Shown here one piece after another: positions 42,453-51,509 of a stretch of DNA of 64,000 bases. Both the position numbers and the translations under genes were made by a program. Numbering within the stretch: the first letter of the stretch is position 1; each line of letters begins with the position of its first letter. Under the pieces are notes generated by a model. The model ran no database searches. It saw only the letters and a program-made list of their open reading frames with translations, and was not told the origin of the DNA. The stretch comes from Luteimonas sp. S4-F44 (GTDB lineage Bacteria > Pseudomonadota > Gammaproteobacteria > Xanthomonadales > Xanthomonadaceae): positions 2,418,001-2,482,000 of the forward strand of contig NZ_CP093340.1 in the NCBI RefSeq assembly GCF_022637415.1, written 5' to 3'.

Positions 42453-42543
42453 TGAGGATCCCTGATGGGGCGGCCGCAAGGCCGCTTGAGGACGGTGGCG
42501 CACATGCGGCACGATGCCGGGATTGGCAGGTGGAATGACGTAC

Positions 42544-43119
42544 ATGCAGGTAAGTCCGCATTATCCCGACTCCGACGCGTTCGCGCCAACCGCCCGACGC
42601 CGGGGAGTTGACGTGCTGGCGACGACGCTCGCATTGCTCGCGCTGGCCGGCTGCGGCGGGCGCGACGTCCGCCCGAGCGCACCGGCCGCCTCGACGCCTG
42701 CTCCGCAGCGCACCTGGAACGCGGTATCGCCGACCGACCCGGCGGCGGCCAATGCGGTGCTGATGCGCGCGATCAGCCTGGTCGGCACGCCTTATCGATA
42801 TGGCGGCAACACGCCCGAGGGCGGCTTCGATTGCAGCGGCCTGGTGAACTACGTGTTCCGCGACATGCTCGACGTGCGGCTGCCGCGGTCATCGCGCGAG
42901 CTCTATGCCTACCAGGGACCGAAGATCGACGCCGAGCGCCTGGCACCCGGCGACCTGGTGTTCTTCGGCAGCGGCGGGAGCGTCTCCCACGTCGGCATCT
43001 ACGTTGGCGAGGGGCGCTTCGTGCACGCGCCGAGCACCGGCGGCACCGTGCGTCTGGACCATCTGGACGGCAGCTACTGGCGTCGCAACTACACGGGCTC
43101 ACGACGCGTTCTTCACTGA
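42544..43119 (+). CDS. NlpC/P60 peptidoglycan hydrolase lipoprotein, copy 1
   Basis: A 191-residue lipoprotein with signal LATTLALLALAGC, giving lipidated Cys37 after a longer, polar N terminus. The NlpC/P60 cysteine-peptidase domain has catalytic Cys in GGFDCSGLVNYVF and His in VSHVGIYVGEG, with HAPSTGG as the third element. Such enzymes cut D-Glu-gamma-mesoDap bonds in wall peptides. The start at 42544 sits 10 bases after AGGTGG; an ATG 9 bases earlier is too close to it. A paralogue begins 109 bases downstream. Confidence 0.9.
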   Translation: MQVSPHYPDSDAFAPTARRRGVDVLATTLALLALAGCGGRDVRPSAPAASTPAPQRTWNAVSPTDPAAANAVLMRAISLVGTPYRYGGNTPEGGFDCSGLVNYVFRDMLDVRLPRSSRELYAYQGPKIDAERLAPGDLVFFGSGGSVSHVGIYVGEGRFVHAPSTGGTVRLDHLDGSYWRRNYTGSRRVLH

Positions 43120-43227
43120 ATCGTGAGCACAAACAGGCACTTGCGCGCATTCAGTAACTTTTGCTTAACAACTCCTTCGCGCAAAGCCGGTAGCTTCCCC
43201 CGCTGGTCCGGAAGATGTGAAGCACTC

Positions 43228-43884
43228 GTGACGACGACAGACGCGTCCTTGAATGGCGCTGGCGCCTCCCGCAGCCTCCTTCGCAACACCTCCGCCGCGC
43301 TGCTGCTTGCGCTGGCGACCGCCCCGGCATTCGCAGGCCCTGGCCTGGCCGCCGACTCAGCGGATCAGTTCGATCAGACCACGTCAGTCGCAAAGGCGAT
43401 CGTCACACCCGCCGCCCAGTTGCAGCAGCCACAGATGCTCCTGGCCAGCGACATCAACCAACTCATCGCGATGGAAGTCGACAAGCCGGTGCAGGTCGCC
43501 GACGGACGGGTCGAATCCCTGCTCAAGCGCGCACTCACCCTGCTCGGCACGCCCTACCGCTGGGGTGGTTCCAGTCCCGACAGCGGTTTCGACTGCAGCG
43601 GCCTGGTCGGCTACGTCTTCCGCACCGCCCTGGGCATCGAACTGCCGCGCGTGTCGCGCGAAATGGCCCAGAACGGCGAACGCATCGATCGCACCTCGCT
43701 GACTGCCGGCGACTTGGTCTTCTTCGGCCGCCGCGGCAACCGCATCGACCACGTCGGCATCTACCTGGGCGAAGGCCGCTTCGTCCACGCCCCGCGCAGC
43801 GGCAAGGACGTCATGGTCTCCGACCTCGACTCCGGCTACTGGGCCACCCGCTTCCAGGTCGCCCGCCGCGTCTCCGGCGTCTGA
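43228..43884 (+). CDS. NlpC/P60 peptidoglycan hydrolase, copy 2
   Basis: A 218-residue exported protein with a Sec signal (NTSAALLLALATAPAFA) and no lipobox. After a linker that binds poorly to any known family, the NlpC/P60 domain shows GGSSPDSGFDCSGLVGYVF (catalytic Cys), IDHVGIYLGEG (His) and HAPRSG. It closely resembles copy 1. The GTG at 43228 gives a normal signal peptide; a GTG at 43123 would add 35 unlikely residues. A REP-like palindrome starts 15 bases after the stop and may end transcription. Confidence 0.88.
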   Translation: MTTTDASLNGAGASRSLLRNTSAALLLALATAPAFAGPGLAADSADQFDQTTSVAKAIVTPAAQLQQPQMLLASDINQLIAMEVDKPVQVADGRVESLLKRALTLLGTPYRWGGSSPDSGFDCSGLVGYVFRTALGIELPRVSREMAQNGERIDRTSLTAGDLVFFGRRGNRIDHVGIYLGEGRFVHAPRSGKDVMVSDLDSGYWATRFQVARRVSGV

Positions 43885-43898
43885 GTCACCCGAACCCG

Positions 43899-43976
43899 AA
43901 AACCGGGGTCAGAGTCGCTTTTCCTCCCAGCCACCCGGCTGCGGCGAATCGGAAAAGTCACTCTGACCCCGGTTTT
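43899..43976. repeat. REP-like palindrome, copy 1
   Basis: The left arm AAAACCGGGGTCAGAGT followed by CGCTTTTCC is matched by its reverse complement GGAAAAGT-CACTCTGACCCC with GGTTTT. The arms pair over about 26 bases with two mismatches around a 26-base loop. The right end runs into six T, so on the plus strand it may serve as terminator of the nlpC copy 2 gene. Two more copies occur in this window. Confidence 0.9.
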
Positions 43977-44074
43977 TTGTGGGTGCATCACTGGGCTGAG
44001 TCGTTTCTCGTGCAGGCCTGCCCGCAGATGCGCATCCCCCATCGCGAACGAGTGGCCGCGGCTCCCGCAGTCAT

Positions 44075-44160
44075 AAACCAGGGTCAGAGTCGAATTTAGA
44101 GCCATCGACCGGCGCGACCTGCCCCGGTGCCGGCGAAAAATGGACTCGGACCCCGGTTTT
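44075..44160. repeat. REP-like palindrome, copy 2 (degenerate)
   Basis: AAACCAGGGTCAGAGTCGAATTT faces TGGACTCGGACCCCGGTTTT. The arms share the AACCGGGGTCAGAGT core but carry several mismatches. It lies 99 bases after copy 1 and 8 bases before the stop of the convergent sensor-domain gene. Confidence 0.8.
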
Positions 44161-44168
44161 GGGGTGGC

Positions 44169-45074
44169 TCAGTATTGGGCGGTACGCACCAGCAACTGCT
44201 TGGCGATCGCGCCATGCAGATGGCCGATACCGCGGCACAGGTGCAGGGTGCCGAACAGCAGCAGCACGCCGATGGCCGACAACAGCGGCAGCAGGAACGG
44301 GGCCTGTCTCGGCACGTCGATGCCCCCGATCCAGACGTTCAGATTCAAACCGGGCAGCAGCGATAGCGGGGCGGCGATCAGCGGCAAGGACGCGCTGATC
44401 AAGGTCACCACCAGCGTGAAGTAGACGATGCCCAGCGGCAGCATCAGCAGCATGTACAACAGCGTGCTCCAGGTCCGCGCGTCAGTGAACATGTCGGCGA
44501 TGCGGCCGGCCCAGCTGCGGCCGCGGGCCGCGTACAGCGGCCGGCGCGGCATGCGTTCGCCAAGCATGACCTCGACCAGCCGGCCCTCCACCAGCGACAG
44601 CACCCGCACCGAGCCCAGGAACAGGATCAGCAGCGGAATGCCGACCAGCACAATGACCAGGCTGCCTGAGATCGACAGGCCCAGCAGTACCCACAGGAAG
44701 TAGAAGATGCCGGTCGCCAACGACAACAGCATGTAGAACAGCGACGACCACGTCCGCGGATCGGCGGCGACCCCGAAGAAGCGACCGGCCAGCGAGCTGC
44801 GCGGCGCCGGCGCCGGCGGCCGCAGCGCGGTCTGCACCTTGACCTCGGTGTCGCGGTAGATGTCGGCCACCTCGTCGGGCGCGCCGTAGCTCGAGGCGAC
44901 CGCGGCGATCACCTCGGCCTCGCTGCGGCCCGGATGCTCGGCCAGTTCCGAGCGCAGGTACTCCTCGGCGTCGTACAGCGCGTCCTGCACCAGCGCCGGG
45001 TCGGCGCCGGCCAGCGCGCGGCGTAGATGGTCCAGGTACTCGGGGATGCTTTGCGGCAGACCTTGGGTGTTCAT
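44169..45074 (-). CDS. HAAS/sensor-domain membrane protein, PadR partner
   Basis: A 301-residue protein. Residues 1-75 form a helical HAAS-type domain (SIPEYLDHLRRALAGADPAL, ASSYGAPDEVADIYRDTEV) usually paired with PadR regulators. The rest is a membrane region with an internal duplication: DPRTWSSLFYMLLSLATGIF and DARTWSTLLYMLLMLPLGIV are about 140 residues apart. This fits the putative-sensor domain family. The start at 45074 overlaps the PadR stop by 4 bases. Function is unknown; a link to membrane stress is a guess. Confidence 0.8.
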   Translation of the reverse strand: MNTQGLPQSIPEYLDHLRRALAGADPALVQDALYDAEEYLRSELAEHPGRSEAEVIAAVASSYGAPDEVADIYRDTEVKVQTALRPPAPAPRSSLAGRFFGVAADPRTWSSLFYMLLSLATGIFYFLWVLLGLSISGSLVIVLVGIPLLILFLGSVRVLSLVEGRLVEVMLGERMPRRPLYAARGRSWAGRIADMFTDARTWSTLLYMLLMLPLGIVYFTLVVTLISASLPLIAAPLSLLPGLNLNVWIGGIDVPRQAPFLLPLLSAIGVLLLFGTLHLCRGIGHLHGAIAKQLLVRTAQY

Positions 45075-45445
45075 TCGATCATCCCCTCCAGGACGGCGTC
45101 GACGGAATCGCGGGTGGCGCGCCAGGCGGCGGCCCAATGGCGCAGGGTCGTCCGCCCTGCCTCGGTGATGCGGTAGTAGCGACGCGGCGGCCCGGCATCC
45201 GAGGGCGCGACGTGGCTGTCGAGCAGCCCCGCGGCGCCGAGATTGCGCAGCACCGGATACAGCGCGCTCTGCTTGCCGGCAAGCACGCCGTCGAGCCGTT
45301 CAAGCCGCTTGGCGATCTGGTAGCCGTACATCGGCTCGGCACTGCCGGCCAGGACCGCCAGCAGCGCGAGCGAGACCGTGCCTGCGCTCAGTTCCTTCTG
45401 GAACTTGCGCAGGCCCGCGTCGTCCGCGTCGTCGCTGCCGGTCAA
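45071..45445 (-). CDS. PadR-family transcriptional regulator (TTG start)
   Basis: A 124-residue winged-helix regulator with GYQIAKRLERLDGVLAGKQS, ALYPVLRNLGAAGLLDSHV and GPPRRYYRITEAGRTTL, the canonical PadR core. The start is inferred to be TTG at 45445: a CTTGGAGG site lies 7 bases upstream and the product begins MTGSDDADDAGLRKFQKEL. A frame-open ATG at 45514 would encode the palindrome at 45486-45499, which looks like an operator. It precedes its HAAS/sensor partner with a 4-base overlap. Confidence 0.85.
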   Translation of the reverse strand: MTGSDDADDAGLRKFQKELSAGTVSLALLAVLAGSAEPMYGYQIAKRLERLDGVLAGKQSALYPVLRNLGAAGLLDSHVAPSDAGPPRRYYRITEAGRTTLRHWAAAWRATRDSVDAVLEGMIE

Positions 45446-45485
45446 TGCCTGCCTCCAAGTGCTCGAGCAGGACTCTATTGCGAAC

Positions 45486-45499
45486 TTCGCTATAGCGAA
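45486..45499. promoter_or_regulatory. Perfect palindrome, likely PadR operator
   Basis: TTCGCTATAGCGAA is fully self-complementary, 41 bases upstream of the padR start and 69 bases upstream of the divergent cyclophilin start. A half-site-like TTCGCAATAG follows on the padR side. PadR proteins of this partnered type commonly repress their own operon through such sites; that it does so here is inferred. Confidence 0.65.
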
Positions 45500-45567
45500 T
45501 GTGCCGCTAGTCATGCGACGCGCCAGGTCGGCCACAATCGGGGGCTCGACTCCACTGGACTTCGCCC

Positions 45568-46542
<975 letters not shown>

Positions 46543-46817
46543 GCCACGACACGCCGACCACGCTCCCTGCTGCGCGGATCACCCACGCCGCCTGCACGCC
46601 GAGTCCGCGCATACGAATGCACGATCTTGCACGTTATTATCCATTGATCCAAACTTTGCACCTCACGCAGAACGGGGTGCCTGATGTCGCAGCGCAGGAT
46701 GTGGGACGGACGAAGGTCTTCCCGGGCGGCGACAATGCGCCGCGCCGCGAGCTGGGGACGTGACGCGAGCGTCGCCGTCGTGTGCACACGCGCCCTCGCC
46801 CCCTGCGGTCGCATGCG

Positions 46818-47606
46818 ATGACCACGTCCGGCGACGCGCTGCCACAGGAGCGCCAGCAGACGATCCTGCGCCGGCTCGCGGCCGAGGGGCGGGTCGTGGC
46901 GATTGATCTGGCGACCGAGTTCGGCGTGTCGGAAGATTCAATCCGCCGCGACCTGCGCGAACTCGCCGCGCGGGGCCTGTGCCGACGCGTCTACGGCGGT
47001 GCGCTGCCGCCGACGCCTGACTTCCCGCCGCTGCCCCGCCGGCATCACGAACACGCGGCGGGCAAGCGCGCGCTCGCGATCGCCGCCGTGGCGGCCGCGC
47101 GCATTCGACCCGGCCAGATGCTGCTGCTCGACGCCGGGTCCACGAACAGCGCGATCGCAGCCGCATTACCCGAGCGCCAGGCGCTGACCGTCGCGACCAA
47201 TGCCCCCGACATCGCCCAGGCGCTGATGGCCCGCGACGGCTTCGAGGTTCTGCTGATCGGCGGTCGGATCGATCCGCGCAGCGGCGCGGCGCTCGGCGCG
47301 CAGGCGATGGCGCAGCTGCGCGACCTGCGCGCCGACCTGTGCTTCCCTGGCGCCTGCGCGATTGATGCCGACCACGGCCTGTGGAGCGTCGACGGTGAGC
47401 AGGCCCGCTTCAAGCGCCTGATGATCGAGTCCAGCGGCGAGGCCATCGTGGTGGCGACCAACGCCAAACTCGGCACCCAGGCCGCGCACCGTGTCGCGGC
47501 ACTCGAAGCGATCGCAACGCTGGTCGTCGAACACGATGCATCGCCCGCGCAACAAGCGCGCTTCGGCGCACGCGGCATCACGGTGCATGTCGCCGCGCCC
47601 CCTTGA
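46818..47606 (+). CDS. DeoR-family transcriptional regulator
   Basis: A 262-residue sugar-operon type repressor. Winged helix: ERQQTILRRLAAEGRVVAID and VSEDSIRRDLRELAARGLCR; effector domain: LLLDAGSTNSAIAAALPE, LIGGRIDPRSGAALG and RFKRLMIESSGEAIVVATNA. DeoR proteins usually sense phosphorylated sugars. The start at 46818 is the Met before TTSGDALPQERQQ. Its end overlaps a TTG in the MFS frame, and the two are likely an operon in which the regulator controls the transporter. Confidence 0.9.
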   Translation: MTTSGDALPQERQQTILRRLAAEGRVVAIDLATEFGVSEDSIRRDLRELAARGLCRRVYGGALPPTPDFPPLPRRHHEHAAGKRALAIAAVAAARIRPGQMLLLDAGSTNSAIAAALPERQALTVATNAPDIAQALMARDGFEVLLIGGRIDPRSGAALGAQAMAQLRDLRADLCFPGACAIDADHGLWSVDGEQARFKRLMIESSGEAIVVATNAKLGTQAAHRVAALEAIATLVVEHDASPAQQARFGARGITVHVAAPP

Positions 47607-47650
47607 GCGCCACCGGCCTCCCCCTTCCCTCGTCCCCTACGTCGTTCGCC

Positions 47651-48787
47651 ATGTCCGTCCCGACCTCTTCTCCCCGCGCGCAGCAGTATGCGACGCGCGC
47701 CGCGTTCTTCATTCCTGGGTTTGCCATTGCCGCCTGGGCGCCGATCGTGCCCTTCGCCAAGGCCCGGACCGGCCTTGATGAGGCCTCGCTCGGGCTGGTG
47801 CTGCTGTGCCTGGGCACCGGTTCGCTGCTGGCAATGCCGGCCGCCGGTGCGCTCGCCGCGCGGCAGGGCTGCAAGCGCGTCATGGTGGCCGCGCTGCTGT
47901 TGATCTGCATCACGCTGCCGACGCTCACGCTGGCCGGGACGCCATGGCTGCTGGCGGCTGCGCTGGCAGCATTCGGTGCCGGCATCGGCGCGATGGACTG
48001 CGCGATGAATCTGCAGGCGGTGGCGGTCGAACGCGACGCCGCACGCCCGATGATGTCGGGCTTTCATGCGTTCTACAGCATCGGCGGTTTTGTCGGCGCC
48101 GCCGGCACGACCGCATTGCTGAGCGCGGGCCTGGCGCCGTGGCTGGCGACGGGTCTGGTCGCGTTGATCGTGTTGGCGCTGTATGCGCCGTCGGCCCGGC
48201 ACTGGCGCAGCGAACGGGTGGCGCGCGACACCGCCGCGTTCGCGTGGCCGCGCGGCGTGGTCGCCTTCATCGGTGTGCTGTGTTTCGTCGCGTTCCTGGT
48301 CGAGGGGTCCATGCTCGACTGGAGCGCGGTGTTCCTGCACGAAGTCCGCGGCGTGCAGGCCGCACGCGCCGGGCTCGGCTTCGTCGTGTTCTCGCTGGCG
48401 ATGACGATCGCACGACTGCTCGGCGACGGGCTCGTCCGCCGCCTGGGCGACCGGCGCGCGGTCGTGCTCAGTGCACTGTGCGCGTGCGTGGGTCTGGGCA
48501 TCGCCACGCTGGTACCCAGCGGGGCGATCGCGCTGGCCGGCTACGCGCTGGTGGGCGTGGGCTGCGCCAATGTCGTGCCGGTGATGTTCTCGATGGCCGG
48601 ACGGCAGACGACCATGCCCGAGGCGCAGGCGATCCCGGCGATCAGCACGCTCGGCTATGCCGGCGTGCTCGCAGGTCCGGCGTTGATCGGGTTCGCCGCG
48701 CAGGCGACCGGACTGGTCGTCGCGTTCCTCGGCGTCGCCGCAGCGATGGCCGGTGTCGCGCTGTCGATGCGCTGGCTGCGCGTCTGA
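47651..48787 (+). CDS. MFS transporter (YbjJ/fucose-permease-like)
   Basis: A 378-residue 12-helix permease. FFIPGFAIAAWAPIVPFAKA and the GFHAFYSIGGFVGAAGT loop are typical of YbjJ-type MFS proteins; GDGLVRRLGDRRAVVLSALC carries the second copy of motif A. The ATG at 47651 is preferred; a TTG at 47603 would overlap the deoR stop and add 16 residues. Substrate unknown; the adjacent DeoR suggests a sugar. Confidence 0.85.
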   Translation: MSVPTSSPRAQQYATRAAFFIPGFAIAAWAPIVPFAKARTGLDEASLGLVLLCLGTGSLLAMPAAGALAARQGCKRVMVAALLLICITLPTLTLAGTPWLLAAALAAFGAGIGAMDCAMNLQAVAVERDAARPMMSGFHAFYSIGGFVGAAGTTALLSAGLAPWLATGLVALIVLALYAPSARHWRSERVARDTAAFAWPRGVVAFIGVLCFVAFLVEGSMLDWSAVFLHEVRGVQAARAGLGFVVFSLAMTIARLLGDGLVRRLGDRRAVVLSALCACVGLGIATLVPSGAIALAGYALVGVGCANVVPVMFSMAGRQTTMPEAQAIPAISTLGYAGVLAGPALIGFAAQATGLVVAFLGVAAAMAGVALSMRWLRV

Positions 48788-48899
48788 ACCGCGCAGCCGG
48801 GCCGCGCAACGCGATCGTGGCGGACTCGTCACGCAGGCTTGCCCCCGCTTCTCCCAGCCTCACGCTTGTCCGCCCAATCGAAGACGAAGAGGAACCGCC

Positions 48900-49196
48900 A
48901 TGTCCATGCTCCGCATCCGCCTCACCGGCAGCGACGACACCGCCCGCACGGTGATCAATCTCCTGCAGAGCATCGATGGCATCGAGCATGTCGAGGAGAT
49001 CGACGACCTGATGCCGCACATGGACGACGCCGATTCCAGCTCCGCAGGCCTGAGCGACGTCAACGGCCCGCAGATGCACGAAATCGAGGTCGAGGCCGGC
49101 AATCCCGCGACCGCACGCAAGGTGCGCGAGGCGGTCGAGGCGCTGGCGTTCGACCTCGATGCCCTGGTGGAATTCGAGGAAGAAGAGGAAGGCTGA
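48900..49196 (+). CDS. Small acidic conserved-looking protein, 98 aa
   Basis: Cytoplasmic, no signal peptide or membrane segment. It opens with a beta-alpha-beta pattern (MLRIRLTGSDDTARTVINLL, then HVEEIDDLM) and has a second beta-alpha unit (MHEIEVEAGNPATARKVREA), suggesting a ferredoxin-like or ACT-like fold. The C terminus is an acidic run EFEEEEEG. A GAAGAGG site precedes the ATG. No family name can be given. Confidence 0.7.
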   Translation: MSMLRIRLTGSDDTARTVINLLQSIDGIEHVEEIDDLMPHMDDADSSSAGLSDVNGPQMHEIEVEAGNPATARKVREAVEALAFDLDALVEFEEEEEG

Positions 49197-49326
49197 GTCG
49201 ACGCGGCGTTCTGCGCACGCGTCATCTCCGCCTCGCGCTGAGGTGACGCGACACCCCACAGCAAACACCCTCAGTTCGGCAGGTGTGATGTCCGTAGCGC
49301 CGCAGTCGTACGGCGGCACCGTGCGA

Positions 49327-49671
49327 TCAGAATCGAGCGCCGTCGATCTGCACGATCTTCAACGATGCGAGGTCCAGGCCGTCAATGCAGCGTACGTTGA
49401 CGCACGCCATCGGCACGCCATTCGGCTTGGTACCGCGGCTGTACGGCGCGATGCCGCACACGGTGCAGAAATGATGGTCGATCCGGTGGGTGTTGAAGCC
49501 ATACGTGCCCGCAGTGCCGGTGCCGGTCTCGCGCAAGGCCTCGGCCGGCGCGAACGCCAGCAAGCCGCCACGCCGGCGGCACATCGAGCAGTTGCAGTCG
49601 TAGACCTCAGCGATCTCGCCATCCAGCTCGAATGTCAGGCTGCCGCAATGGCAGCGTCCGCGATAGGTCAT
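49327..49671 (-). CDS. GFA-family zinc protein (DUF636)
   Basis: A 114-residue protein of the glutathione-dependent formaldehyde-activating enzyme fold. Zinc Cys motifs are RCHCGSLTFEL, YDCNCSMCRRRGG and HHFCTVCGI. Most such proteins are not true formaldehyde-activating enzymes, and the substrate is unknown. The start MTYRGRCHCGS has a GGGAGAG site upstream. It is 26 bases downstream of the large membrane gene of the MoxR cluster, same strand. Confidence 0.88.
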   Translation of the reverse strand: MTYRGRCHCGSLTFELDGEIAEVYDCNCSMCRRRGGLLAFAPAEALRETGTGTAGTYGFNTHRIDHHFCTVCGIAPYSRGTKPNGVPMACVNVRCIDGLDLASLKIVQIDGARF

Positions 49672-49697
49672 CGTCGTCTCTCCCTGGGAGGCACAGA

Positions 49698-51509
49698 TTA
49701 GCGAGGTTGGGGCGACGCCAACACCCCTGCACGCCCCAGGCGCGCACGGCCGAGCGCCCACAGCGCGGTCGTTGCCAGCAGCCAGGCCAGCGCCCAGGGC
49801 CAGCTCGAACCGGGGGCCGCGGCCTGCGATGCGCGGCCGCCGGAGCGCTCGCGCACCAACGCCTGTGTCCTGGCGCGTTGCTGCGCGGCCGAAAGAGCCG
49901 GGGCGTCTTCGCTGGCGCGCACCTGCAGCGGCCAGCGCCGATCGGCATCGACGATCCGGTACCAGCCGGCAACGCGTGGCCACAGGCCGGCGCAATCGCG
50001 CGCCGCCGGATCGCGCAGCAGCGGGATCGCGCGCCCGTCCGGGGCGATCGCCTGCGCGTCGGGCCCGAGCCCGCACAGCGCGACGCGCTCGCCGACCCAA
50101 GCCGCCCCCTCGACCGTCGCCGTGTCCCGGTCGCCGGCACGGGCCAGCGTGCCCGCCCAACTACTCCACAATGCCGCGTGCAGGTCGGCGCGGCCGGCCA
50201 GCGGCAGGCGCCAACTGTCGGCCAGCGTGACCAGACCGATGCGGCCACGGCCCCAGGCCTGCCAGCGCATCATGTCCTGCGGGCTGGCCGCACTCGCCGG
50301 CAGCCCTCCCGCCAACGGACGATAGGTCAGCGCCGGCGGTGCCTCGCCCGCCAGCAGCGGATCGAACGGCGCATCGACGCTGCCAGGCCCGGCCCACGCG
50401 CGCAGCCGCGCCGCCTCGCTCGGGCCCGGGTCGGGGCGCCACGTGCGCACCGGCCCCGCTTCGATCGCAAGACCGGTGCCGCGCAGCCACTCGCGCAACG
50501 CCCTCGACGGTGGCTGCGGTGCATGCACCAGCACGCCGAGACCATTCGCCACCGCGCTGCGCAGCGCGGCGCGCGTGCCTGCGCTCAAGCCGTCGAATGC
50601 GCGCGCCTCGAGCAGTACCAGATCCTGCTCGGCCAAGCCGGCCGCATCGAGCGCGGGCGCGTCGCCGACACCGGTGCCGCCGCCCAGGGCCACCCGCCAA
50701 CGCAGGCGCAGGCCCGTGTCCTCGGCCCAGCGGCGCAGCGCGCGCAGGTCCGGGTTCGGCGCACCGGCGAGCAGCAGCACGCGCACCGGAGAGGTCTCTT
50801 CAACGATCACCGGCACCTCGACCCGGGACAGCTCGGCGTCGTCGGCATCGCGCACGCGCACGCTGAACAGCGCAGCGCCGACACCGCGCGCGGTGCCGGC
50901 CAAGCGGAAACCACCCGCCTCGTCCAGCGCGGACGTATCGACGATGCGGCCGGCCGGATCGAACAATGCAGCCTGCGCGCCTTCGCGCCCGGCGACCCGG
51001 CCACGCACCTCGAAGCGCGCGCCCGGCGCGACGTCGCGCAGCGTCTCGAGCGCGACGATGCCGTCCGGCAGTGCCGCCGGCACGAACGCCAGCGCACGAT
51101 CGCCGACCGCGTCACGGTCGCGCGCCGTCAGACCAGCGCCGACGATCGCCAGCGCCTGCACATCGGGGTGACGCCGCAGTGCGGTTGCCAGATCGGGCAT
51201 CCGCAGTGCCCCGAGCGGCCCGTCGCCGGCCTCGGGCAATGCGACCACGCGCGGCGTGCCCGGCACTGGCAAGCCCTGCCATCCGGCGGTCAGTACGACC
51301 AAGGTGTCGCGTGCGACCGGCACCGGCGGCGGCTGCAACGTGCGCGCCAGCAGTCCGGCGGAGACCATGGTCAACACTGCGAGCACACACGTCCGCCATG
51401 CCGCGGGCCGGGCCTCGCGCGGCGCGCGCAGGTGCGCGATCGCCAGCCGCAGGATCGACAACGCGGCGGCGGCGCACAACAGCGGGAGCAACCAGCGCTC
51501 GGGCGTCAT
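49698..51509 (-). CDS. Membrane protein closing the MoxR/DUF58 cluster
   Basis: A 603-residue protein with two N-terminal helices (WLLPLLCAAAALSILRLAI and TCVLAVLTMVSAGLLA), a long periplasmic part and a C-terminal helix (WALAWLLATTALWALG). Segments such as PVRVLLLAGAPNPDLRALRR and GLGVLVHAPQPP resemble the class-I glutamine-amidotransferase-like fold seen in the C-terminal halves of some BatA-cluster proteins, but catalytic residues are not evident. I do not recognise a named family. It overlaps the DUF4175 gene by 4 bases and is the last of five coupled genes. Confidence 0.75.
   Translation of the reverse strand: MTPERWLLPLLCAAAALSILRLAIAHLRAPREARPAAWRTCVLAVLTMVSAGLLARTLQPPPVPVARDTLVVLTAGWQGLPVPGTPRVVALPEAGDGPLGALRMPDLATALRRHPDVQALAIVGAGLTARDRDAVGDRALAFVPAALPDGIVALETLRDVAPGARFEVRGRVAGREGAQAALFDPAGRIVDTSALDEAGGFRLAGTARGVGAALFSVRVRDADDAELSRVEVPVIVEETSPVRVLLLAGAPNPDLRALRRWAEDTGLRLRWRVALGGGTGVGDAPALDAAGLAEQDLVLLEARAFDGLSAGTRAALRSAVANGLGVLVHAPQPPSRALREWLRGTGLAIEAGPVRTWRPDPGPSEAARLRAWAGPGSVDAPFDPLLAGEAPPALTYRPLAGGLPASAASPQDMMRWQAWGRGRIGLVTLADSWRLPLAGRADLHAALWSSWAGTLARAGDRDTATVEGAAWVGERVALCGLGPDAQAIAPDGRAIPLLRDPAARDCAGLWPRVAGWYRIVDADRRWPLQVRASEDAPALSAAQQRARTQALVRERSGGRASQAAAPGSSWPWALAWLLATTALWALGRARLGRAGVLASPQPR

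Noticed and set aside
42470..42485. GCGGCC-GCAA-GGCCGC hairpin before slyD/nlpC
   Set aside because: It is a 6-bp stem with a stable tetraloop but lies in a GC-rich divergent spacer; chance occurrence is likely and no role could be supported.
43899..44160. CRISPR-like repeats
   Set aside because: The repeats are inverted, only two here, and differ in spacing and sequence; no array or cas gene is present.
46543..46817. AT-rich patch with TGCACG repeats before deoR
   Set aside because: It probably contains the deoR promoter, but no -35/-10 pair or convincing palindrome could be fixed.
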